From: JADFUZ01 sp034430415
GTDB lineage: Bacteria; Chloroflexota; Dehalococcoidia; GIF9; AB-539-J10
DNA length: 5,664 nucleotides
Reading direction: 5' to 3'
Assembly (NCBI GenBank): GCA_034430415.1
Contig: DAOUEN010000117.1
Span: 1-5,664, forward strand
Shown: piece by piece, positions 1 through 5,664 of the stretch
Numbering within the stretch: the stretch's first letter is position 1
Layout of the letters: the number at the start of each line of letters is the position of its first letter
Notes under the pieces: model-generated
Database searches by the model: none
What the model was told of the DNA's origin: nothing
Seen by the model: the letters and a program-made list of their open reading frames with translations, nothing else
Program-made: the position numbers and the translations under genes

Positions 1-848
1 TGGAGAGCGAAAGCCAGTGCCATATCTCCGAAGCGGTGATGGTGACCGTAGGTCTCTCCATCGGTGGCAATGTGGACAAGCTGGGGGTGCGCAGGTTCTT
101 CTGAGAAAGCGTCGGCAAGATGATGAGCAAAACTGTCACCACTGTTCAGTAGGTCCTCAAAGGCAACACTGCGGGCGATAGGACCATCATAGAAGAAGAG
201 GTCTAGCTTCCGACCTGACGGCAGGTTAATCTCGTATGCCATCGTAGTATCAATAGTGGCATTATTAACATTATCCCAGGCCTCAGTACCAATTTGGCGT
301 ACCTGTCTGGCCTGATGAGGGGCGAGGATGGTGAACTTGATTCCTGATTCCGCAAGGATATCCAAGGTTTCCAGATCCACGGCAGTTTCCGGGAGCCACA
401 TCCCTTCGGGCTTCCGCCCAAAGCGGTGCTCGAACTCTCGAATCCCCCAGATCACCTGCGTATACCTGTCCCGGCGATTAGCCAGGGGCATAATCATATG
501 GTTATAGGCTTGGGCCAGGGCTGAGCCATGTCCAGAGAAGGTCTGCTGAGTTTCTCGGTCGGCCTCTAAAACAGCTTGATAGACATCAGGCGCCTTCTCT
601 TCCATCCAGGCGAGAAGGGTTGGCCCAAAGTCAAAACTCATTTTGGTGTAATTGTTAACTATCTGGGTAATGTAGTCCTCGCTGTCCAGAGTGCGTGAGG
701 CAGTATTGGGGGCATAGCATTCGGCTGCTACTCTTTCATTCCAGTCATGGTAAGGATAGGCTGAGTCCTGCATCTCGAGATACTCCAGCCAAGCGTTTTC
801 TCGCGGCGGCTGATAGAAATGACCATGAATACAAATGTAACGCTCCAT
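1..848 (-). CDS. GH57-family glycoside hydrolase, DUF3536 type (3' end beyond window)
   Basis: The ATG at 848 opens a frame that stays open to the window edge: 282 codons read without a stop, so the C-terminus is missing. The N-terminus carries GH57 hallmarks. Region 1 is HFYQPP (H10 to P15), GHGSA lies near residue 107, and region 3 is GMWLPET, with E154 the likely nucleophile. Region 4 is ATDGETYGHHH, with D263 the likely acid/base. The segment YPYHDWNERVAAECYAPN is typical of GH57 proteins with a C-terminal DUF3536 region; that region would lie off the left edge and is inferred, not seen. GH57 enzymes are retaining alpha-glucan-active hydrolases or transferases, including amylases, 4-alpha-glucanotransferases and branching enzymes. 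I know of no firm substrate for this subgroup. It is probably cytoplasmic, as the start shows no signal peptide. It abuts treZ with zero gap (TAAATG) and has its own strong ribosome binding site. Family assignment is firm; exact activity is open. Confidence 0.9.
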   Translation of the reverse strand, partial: MERYICIHGHFYQPPRENAWLEYLEMQDSAYPYHDWNERVAAECYAPNTASRTLDSEDYITQIVNNYTKMSFDFGPTLLAWMEEKAPDVYQAVLEADRETQQTFSGHGSALAQAYNHMIMPLANRRDRYTQVIWGIREFEHRFGRKPEGMWLPETAVDLETLDILAESGIKFTILAPHQARQVRQIGTEAWDNVNNATIDTTMAYEINLPSGRKLDLFFYDGPIARSVAFEDLLNSGDSFAHHLADAFSEEPAHPQLVHIATDGETYGHHHRFGDMALAFAL

Positions 849-2690
849 TTAAGTCTCCTTGCTAAATAGTGCGAATGCCCACGGACTAAGCGTGACAGTA
901 ACCTCGCCCTTTGAGCTAAGTCGTTGAGGCACGACACTTCCCCTGCCGTGCCACATCTCCTCTGCCGAGTCCAGCCATTTTTGCCAGCGTCCTGCCGGAA
1001 AAGGCAGGGCAACCGAAGTTTGTCTGTCGCTGAAGTTCGACGCCATAATGACCTCGCTATCTCCATTCCAACGACGGAGGAATAGCAGCTTATGCTCCTC
1101 GATGGTTCTTACGTCCATATTTTCCTTGCTCAGGTAAGCTAGAGCAGGGGTCTCTTTGCGAAGCCGAATCAATTCCTTATATAACTCAAGCAGGACGTTG
1201 TGCTGCCTGTCGCAGCGTAAGTGGTGATTCAGCTTAGCGCGTAAGAAGGTGGCTTCCTCTTGGGGGTCTGGTAACTCGCGTTGCCACTGGAAGGCGGCAA
1301 ATTCATCCCGGCGTCCTTTGCGGACTGCCTCTATTAGGTCGGGTTCGGAGTGGCTGACAAAGTAGGGAAAAGGAGCTGTCTCCCCGTATTCCTCACCCAT
1401 GAACAGAAGAGGGATGAAGGGCGATAGCAGGACAATGCCAGCAGCTAGCTTGAGCGCCTCAAAGTGGACGAGTTGACTCAGGCGCTCTCCGTTCATACGG
1501 TTGCCCACCTGATCGTGGTTCTGGGCGAAGACAACGAAGCGACAGGCCGGGATATCTTTGGAGGAGATACCGTGTTTTCTCTGGCGGTAACGGGAATACT
1601 GCCCAGAATAGACAAGACCTTCTTGAAATGCCTTAGCCAGATGTTGAAGCTGGCCGAAGTCCTGATAGTAACCAGTATGCTCATCTGTCAGCAGCACGTG
1701 AAGCGAGTGATGAAAATCATCGTTCCACTGGGCATCCAGACCATAGCCCCCTAGCTCCCGCGGCCTGATAAGGCGAGCATCGTTGGCGGCACTTTCGCCA
1801 ATGAGATACGCCTTTCGTTTCAGTTGCTCCACCTGCTGGTGAAATACCACAGAAAGCTCCTCCAAAAAGGGGTAGGACGAAACATCCAGTATGGCATGGA
1901 GTGCGTCTAGCCGGAGAGCATCCACGTGAAATTCAGTGAGCCAGTAGACGGCATTTTCAACGAAAAAGCGGCGCACTTCGTCACTATGAGGCCCGTCGAA
2001 GTTGAGCGCTGCGCCCCACGGGGTCTTGTAGCGGTCAGCGAAGTACGGACCGAAATCAGCGATGTAATTCCCCTCAGGACCGAGGTGGTTATAGACAACA
2101 TCCAAAACTACTGCCAGTCCCTTCTGGTGACAGGTGTTGACCAGGCGCTTCAATCCCTCCGGTCCACCGTAGGAATCTTGCACGGCAAAGAGGTACGTGC
2201 CGTCATATCCCCAGTTGCGGTTGCCAGGGAACTGGCCGACAGGCATTAGTTCCACGGCGGTAATGCCTAGATCCTTCAGTTCATCGAGATAGGGAATAAT
2301 GGCATCAGAGGTACCTTCCTCAGTGAAGGCTCCTACGTGCAGTTCGTAAACAACATATTCCTCTAGAGGCAATCCAGACCAGTTCTGATCCTCCCATGGG
2401 AAATGGTGATCCACTACTTGAGATGGGCCATGAACGCCCCTGGGTTGGAAGCGAGATGCCGGGTCAGGACGTTCCTTTTCCGAGTCCAGACGGTAGAAAT
2501 ATAGGTAACCCGGCTTCACATCCTCAACAACTGCTTGATGGTAGCCCTGGGCGTTCCTTTCCAAAGGCAGAAGTCGCTCATGCGGAGATACAATGTGCAC
2601 TTCCACCTTTTGAATAACGGGTGCCCATATGATGAATTGGCACCGGCCATTGCCCAAATACGTAGCCCCCAAGCGGCTTTCCGCGCTCAC
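849..2690 (-). CDS. treZ: Malto-oligosyltrehalose trehalohydrolase (GH13, TreZ)
   Basis: TreZ hydrolyses the alpha-1,4 bond next to the trehalose end of maltooligosyl-trehalose, releasing free trehalose; it is the second step of the cytoplasmic TreY/TreZ pathway. The frame gives 613 residues from the GTG at 2690, near the usual family length. Residues about 5 to 90 form the E-set/CBM48-like N-terminal domain, beginning RLGATYLGNGRCQFIIWAP as TreZ proteins typically do. The GH13 barrel follows: VVLDVVYNH (D197, H202), DALRLDALHAI (nucleophile D262), LIGESAAND (acid/base E299) and FAQNHDQVGNR (H392, D393). The segment GGYGLDAQWNDDFHH is characteristic of TreZ and separates it from GlgB. The C-terminal part fits the beta domain (DUF3459) seen in TreZ. 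The start is GTG, chosen because it makes a GTGA overlap with the glgB stop and lies a few residues before the conserved N-terminus. TreY is absent from the window. Confidence 0.94.
   Translation of the reverse strand: MSAESRLGATYLGNGRCQFIIWAPVIQKVEVHIVSPHERLLPLERNAQGYHQAVVEDVKPGYLYFYRLDSEKERPDPASRFQPRGVHGPSQVVDHHFPWEDQNWSGLPLEEYVVYELHVGAFTEEGTSDAIIPYLDELKDLGITAVELMPVGQFPGNRNWGYDGTYLFAVQDSYGGPEGLKRLVNTCHQKGLAVVLDVVYNHLGPEGNYIADFGPYFADRYKTPWGAALNFDGPHSDEVRRFFVENAVYWLTEFHVDALRLDALHAILDVSSYPFLEELSVVFHQQVEQLKRKAYLIGESAANDARLIRPRELGGYGLDAQWNDDFHHSLHVLLTDEHTGYYQDFGQLQHLAKAFQEGLVYSGQYSRYRQRKHGISSKDIPACRFVVFAQNHDQVGNRMNGERLSQLVHFEALKLAAGIVLLSPFIPLLFMGEEYGETAPFPYFVSHSEPDLIEAVRKGRRDEFAAFQWQRELPDPQEEATFLRAKLNHHLRCDRQHNVLLELYKELIRLRKETPALAYLSKENMDVRTIEEHKLLFLRRWNGDSEVIMASNFSDRQTSVALPFPAGRWQKWLDSAEEMWHGRGSVVPQRLSSKGEVTVTLSPWAFALFSKET
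854..860 (-). promoter_or_regulatory. Ribosome binding site of the GH57 gene
   Basis: On the minus strand AAGGAGA lies 5 nt upstream of the ATG at 848, inside the last codons of treZ. It is the best Shine-Dalgarno match in the window. It fixes the GH57 start and suggests this gene can recruit ribosomes independently as well as by coupling. Confidence 0.85.
2687..2690 (-). other. GTGA stop/start overlap joining glgB and treZ
   Basis: The TGA of glgB (2689 to 2687) shares two bases with the GTG of treZ (2690 to 2688). This is a classic coupling arrangement in which a terminating ribosome can restart on the next frame. It is the main evidence for the treZ start. Confidence 0.85.
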
Positions 2691-4666
2691 GTCTTCCCTC
2701 TCCCGCTCTTGAAGTACACGACCGCCAACGGCGGTAGAGTGATTTCCATGGAATAAGGGCGTCCATGCCACGGGATCTTGTGGGCTTCTATGTTTTCTGG
2801 ATTACCCTGGCCACTACCGCCAAACTCGGCGGCGTCACCGTTGAGGATTTCTCTCCAGAAAGCACCACGAGGGACGCCAACCCTATATTTGAAGTGAGTC
2901 GTGGGAGTGAAGTTGCAGATGCTGAGTACAATATCGTCAGTTGATTTGCCCTTGCGGACAAAGCTGATGACGCTTTGTAAGGCATCATTGGCATCGATCC
3001 ATTCAAAACCGGCCGGATCGCAGTCTAGCTCATGAAGTGCCGGCTCAGTCCGGTAAAGCTGGTTCAAAACCTCCACCCACTTCTGGACCTGGGCATGTCG
3101 CTCATACCGGAGAAAATGCCAATCCAGGGTCCCATCATGATCCCACTCTCGCCACTGGCCCAATTCTGCTCCCATGAAGAGTAGCTTTTTCCCCGGCTGG
3201 CTATACATATATCCTAGAAGCAGCCTCAAATTGGCGAACTTTTGCCAATCGTCGCCCGGCATCTTTCCTAGAAGTGAGCCTTTTCCATAAACCACTTCAT
3301 CATGGGAGAGAGGCAAAACAAAGTTTTCGCTGAAGGCGTAGAGCATGCGAAAGGTCAAATCGTTGTGGTGATATTTTCGATGGATAGGATCGCGAGACAT
3401 AAACCGCAAGATGTCATGCATCCAGCCCATGTCCCATTTCATTCCGAAACCCAGCCCACCCACATGTGTTGGCCGTGAGACCATGGGCCACGCAGTAGAC
3501 TCCTCAGCGATTGTCTGCACATCGGGATAGTTCCTATAGACTTCCTCATTGAATTTCCGCAGGAAAGCAATGGCCTCGAGATTTTCCCGGCCGCCATACT
3601 TGTTAGGAGTCCACCCTCCTTTTTCCCGGGAGTAGTCTAGATAGAGCATGGAAGCGACTGCATCTACACGCAGGCCATCGACGTGATACCTATCGAGCCA
3701 GAAGAGGGCGCTGCTCAAGAGGAAACTCTGCACTTCAGGTCGTCCGTAATTGAATATGTAGCTCTTCCAGTCAGGGTGAAAGCCCTTGTTGGGGTGGGCA
3801 TGCTCGTACAAGTGTGTCCCGTCGAAGAAGCCCAGCCCGTGTTCATCAGTGGGAAAGTGTGAGGGCACCCAGTCCAGGATTACCCCAATTCCGCGTTGAT
3901 GAAGATAGTCAATCAAGTACATGAAATCTTGGGGGGTGCCGTAGCGGCTCGTGGGTGAAAAATAGCCCGTAGTTTGATAGCCCCAGGAGCCGAAAAAAGG
4001 GTGCTCCGTAACAGGTAGAAACTCGACGTGAGTGAAACCCATTTGCCGGACATAGTCAGCGAGTTGAGGCGCCAGTTCGCGGTAGGAAAGGGAACGATAC
4101 CCTTCTTCGGGCACCCTTTTCCAGGAGCCCAGGTGTACCTCGTAAATAGCCATTGGGTTATCAATTCCGTTACACTGCTGTCGCTTCTCCATCCACTCCC
4201 GGTCCCCCCAAGTATATCCAAGTTCCCAGACTATAGACGCAGTTTTGGGCGGTATTTCATTATAGGTAGCGAAGGGGTCAGCCTTCTCCGCTCTATAGCC
4301 CCTGTAACGGGAGTTTACGTGGTATTTGTAGAGGGCACCCTTGCCTATCCCCGGAATGAATCCTTCCCAGATTCCTGAGTGTCCCCGTTGTTGCAAAGGA
4401 TGGCTCGCTCTATCCCAGCCGTTGAAGTTACCAATAACTGACACCTGCTTGGCATCTGGGGCCCACACGGCAAAATAGGCTCCTTTTTGGTTGTCAACAG
4501 TCAGTGGATGCGCTCCCAGTTTCTCGTACAAGCGAAAGTGACTACCTTCATTGAAAAGATAAAGGTCATCCTCTGTCAGAAGGGTTATTTCTGGTGATCC
4601 CGGCAGTGTTCTCCTCTCTAACTCAGGTCTTGAGCCCGACTTAGTTTCCTCCTTTTTCTTTGTCAT
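2687..4666 (-). CDS. glgB: 1,4-alpha-glucan branching enzyme (GH13, GlgB)
   Basis: GlgB cuts an alpha-1,4 glucan chain and transfers the segment to a C6 hydroxyl, making the alpha-1,6 branches of glycogen in the cytoplasm. The protein has 659 residues. A short charged N-terminus (MTKKKEETKSGS) is followed by a CBM48 domain at about 55 to 145 (FAVWAPDAKQVSVIGNFNGW). The GH13 barrel begins near PMAIYEVHLGSWKR (171 onward). Catalytic regions are intact: VILDWVPSHF (D265, H270), DGLRVDAVASM (nucleophile D335), TIAEES (acid/base E388) and LPLSHDEVVYGKGSL (H455, D456). The C-terminal beta domain ends with LPPLAVVYF. It is shorter than the roughly 730-residue E. coli enzyme and appears to lack the extra N1 domain, as many bacterial GlgB proteins do. 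The ATG overlaps the malQ stop (ATGA) and the TGA overlaps the treZ start (GTGA). The upstream Shine-Dalgarno is weak, so translational coupling is likely. Function is confident. Confidence 0.97.
   Translation of the reverse strand: MTKKKEETKSGSRPELERRTLPGSPEITLLTEDDLYLFNEGSHFRLYEKLGAHPLTVDNQKGAYFAVWAPDAKQVSVIGNFNGWDRASHPLQQRGHSGIWEGFIPGIGKGALYKYHVNSRYRGYRAEKADPFATYNEIPPKTASIVWELGYTWGDREWMEKRQQCNGIDNPMAIYEVHLGSWKRVPEEGYRSLSYRELAPQLADYVRQMGFTHVEFLPVTEHPFFGSWGYQTTGYFSPTSRYGTPQDFMYLIDYLHQRGIGVILDWVPSHFPTDEHGLGFFDGTHLYEHAHPNKGFHPDWKSYIFNYGRPEVQSFLLSSALFWLDRYHVDGLRVDAVASMLYLDYSREKGGWTPNKYGGRENLEAIAFLRKFNEEVYRNYPDVQTIAEESTAWPMVSRPTHVGGLGFGMKWDMGWMHDILRFMSRDPIHRKYHHNDLTFRMLYAFSENFVLPLSHDEVVYGKGSLLGKMPGDDWQKFANLRLLLGYMYSQPGKKLLFMGAELGQWREWDHDGTLDWHFLRYERHAQVQKWVEVLNQLYRTEPALHELDCDPAGFEWIDANDALQSVISFVRKGKSTDDIVLSICNFTPTTHFKYRVGVPRGAFWREILNGDAAEFGGSGQGNPENIEAHKIPWHGRPYSMEITLPPLAVVYFKSGRGKT
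2694..2704 (-). promoter_or_regulatory. Purine-rich ribosome binding site of treZ
   Basis: The minus strand reads GGGAGAGGGAA just upstream of the GTG at 2690, with GGGAG (2704 to 2700) 9 nt before the start. It sits inside the last codons of glgB and supports the GTG at 2690 over the in-frame GTG at 2771. The match is moderate, so coupling to glgB termination probably contributes. Confidence 0.6.
4663..4666 (-). other. ATGA stop/start overlap joining malQ and glgB
   Basis: The ATG of glgB (4666 to 4664) overlaps the TGA of malQ (4665 to 4663). No space for a promoter or terminator exists between them, so the two are co-transcribed and probably translationally coupled. Confidence 0.9.
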
Positions 4667-5664
4667 CGCCGGTGATCGCTCCGCTTACGAAGTTCGCTAA
4701 CAGTCAGTAGCGTATCAACTACCTGAGGTAGTTGGCGAAACTGCTCAGAGGTGTATTGTGCTCTGCGCCGCCAGTTTGGGTATTCCTCCTCAGTGCTCGG
4801 TATGTTCTGCGGACGTGTCTCAAGCCAGAGGTCTTCCAGGTTGATGAGAACTATCCGAGCTTGGCTGGCAGCCAGAAATGATAAGCATGCCTTGAGAACA
4901 GCCGCGATATCATTCTCTGCTCCTTGGAGCCAATCCCTATCCTGCAAGAAAGTCACCAAAGCTCTTTTCAGGCTGAGGAGTTTACTTCTCTCCTCTTCTG
5001 CGCCTGCCTTGTCCAGGAGACCAATCCTCCTCCGTTCCTCAATATCCAGACCTTGCCAGAATGCAGCAAATGGAGGCATATCATGGGTATTAAGGCTGGC
5101 TACGGAGTTGGACGAAACTGGAGGCAGGCCTCTTCGCAGGTCAGAGGCAAGTTCGTAATGCACCACGTACATACGATGGAGGTCGTGCCTCCTCATAGCT
5201 GGCCTTACGTATGAGGGTACCGTGCCCAGGTCTTCACCGACAATGATAGCCTTATGGCGATGTGACTCTAGGGCCAGTATGGCGTAGAGTTCCTCGGCCT
5301 GGTAATATACGTAGACCCCATGCTCGGCTTCCAGTCCCTTCGGAATACAGAAAAGCCGGTGAAGGCCCATGACATGGTCAATACGAAGGATACTGGCACA
5401 CCGAAGGTGATGGCGCAGGCAGGCAATTATGTAGCGGTAACCTTGTTCCCGGATTTTTTCCGGATGCAGCGGTGGGAATCTCCAGTTCTGCCCTTTGGTA
5501 AAAACGGCGTCTGGGGGCGCACCAGCCGAAATATTTGGCATAAAGATCTCACGCTCACGCCACACATCATAGCCGTCGGGGTGGACACCCAATGGAAGGT
5601 CCAGATACAGTTGGACACCTTTCTCTCTGGCCTCTTCTGAGACACTTTCTATTTGCTGATGGGC
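4663..5664 (-). CDS. malQ: 4-alpha-glucanotransferase (GH77 amylomaltase), 5' end beyond window
   Basis: This enzyme transfers malto-oligosyl units between alpha-1,4 glucans, releasing glucose and lengthening acceptors, in the cytoplasm. The window holds the last 333 codons and the TGA; the frame is open to the right edge with no start visible. The first readable part includes LYLDLPLGVHPDGYDVW, a GH77 signature. Catalytic residues are in place: ILRIDHVMGLHRLF (nucleophile Asp at 5377 to 5379), IIVGEDLGTVP (acid/base Glu at 5233 to 5235) and LNTHDMPPFAAFW (third Asp at 5080 to 5082). The C-terminal segment with YPNWRRR is also typical. With amylomaltases at about 500 residues and E. coli MalQ at about 690, at least 170 residues lie outside. 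An in-frame TTG at 5592 is not the start, because conserved family sequence continues upstream of it. One oddity is GQNWRFPPLHP, where relatives I recall have Gly instead of Arg. Confidence 0.95.
   Translation of the reverse strand, partial: AHQQIESVSEEAREKGVQLYLDLPLGVHPDGYDVWREREIFMPNISAGAPPDAVFTKGQNWRFPPLHPEKIREQGYRYIIACLRHHLRCASILRIDHVMGLHRLFCIPKGLEAEHGVYVYYQAEELYAILALESHRHKAIIVGEDLGTVPSYVRPAMRRHDLHRMYVVHYELASDLRRGLPPVSSNSVASLNTHDMPPFAAFWQGLDIEERRRIGLLDKAGAEEERSKLLSLKRALVTFLQDRDWLQGAENDIAAVLKACLSFLAASQARIVLINLEDLWLETRPQNIPSTEEEYPNWRRRAQYTSEQFRQLPQVVDTLLTVSELRKRSDHRR
4679..4682 (-). promoter_or_regulatory. Weak candidate ribosome binding site of glgB
   Basis: The only Shine-Dalgarno-like element before the glgB ATG at 4666 is GGAG, 12 nt upstream and so further away than usual. 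With the 4-nt ATGA overlap, this suggests that glgB translation depends largely on ribosomes finishing malQ. Confidence 0.35.

Noticed and set aside
203..1066. Minus-strand short frames overlapping the GH57 gene and the end of treZ in other frames
   Set aside because: The GH57 and TreZ frames account for this DNA with conserved motifs, and the alternative frames have none.
1464..2249. Plus-strand open frames of about 96 and 107 codons opposite treZ
   Set aside because: They lie wholly antisense to a well-conserved gene, show no recognisable domain, and have no convincing ribosome binding context.
4028..4378. Plus-strand 116-codon open frame opposite glgB
   Set aside because: Antisense shadow of the conserved GlgB coding frame, with no family resemblance.
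4663..5592. TTG at 5592 as the start of malQ
   Set aside because: Conserved GH77 sequence (KGVQLYLDLP) continues in frame upstream of it to the window edge, so the gene is truncated by the window and does not start there.
4751..5640. Plus-strand open frames of 96 to 135 codons opposite malQ
   Set aside because: All are antisense to the GH77 frame, whose catalytic motifs span the same bases. The peptides look like reverse-complement readings, not proteins.
1..5664. Possible novel system, mobile element, CRISPR array or RNA gene
   Set aside because: Both strands were considered. Coding sequence of four recognised carbohydrate enzymes fills the window, and I saw no repeat arrays, transposase motifs, tRNA-like folds or unexplained gaps.

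Overview
The window is one densely packed, minus-strand gene cluster for alpha-glucan (glycogen and trehalose) metabolism. Four coding regions fill essentially all 5,664 bases. In transcription order (high to low coordinate) they are: the 3' two-thirds or so of a 4-alpha-glucanotransferase gene (GH77, malQ type); a complete 1,4-alpha-glucan branching enzyme gene (GH13, glgB); a complete malto-oligosyltrehalose trehalohydrolase gene (GH13, treZ); and the first 282 codons of a GH57-type glycoside hydrolase gene of the kind that usually carries a DUF3536 C-terminal region. Both outer genes run off the window.

The junctions are very tight. malQ/glgB overlap by 4 nt (ATGA), glgB/treZ overlap by 4 nt (GTGA), and treZ/GH57 abut with no gap (TAAATG). 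There is therefore no intergenic space, and I see no internal promoter or terminator. The arrangement implies one polycistronic mRNA and probable translational coupling. The true treZ start is most likely the GTG at 2690, not a GTG 81 nt further upstream that would lie inside glgB.

Functionally the set is coherent. GlgB makes alpha-1,6 branches. MalQ disproportionates and re-lengthens malto-oligosaccharides. TreZ releases trehalose from maltooligosyl-trehalose. The GH57 protein is probably another alpha-glucan-active enzyme of unproven specificity. TreY, which makes the TreZ substrate, is not in the window and would be expected just outside it or elsewhere in the genome.

The organism is a bacterium with moderate GC content. 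The gene set and protein sequences do not let me name a phylum with confidence. I found no RNA genes, mobile elements, CRISPR arrays or defence genes, and no sign of a previously undescribed system. The points worth a second look are the uncharacterised GH57 partner, the missing TreY, the coupling architecture and one unusual residue in MalQ.
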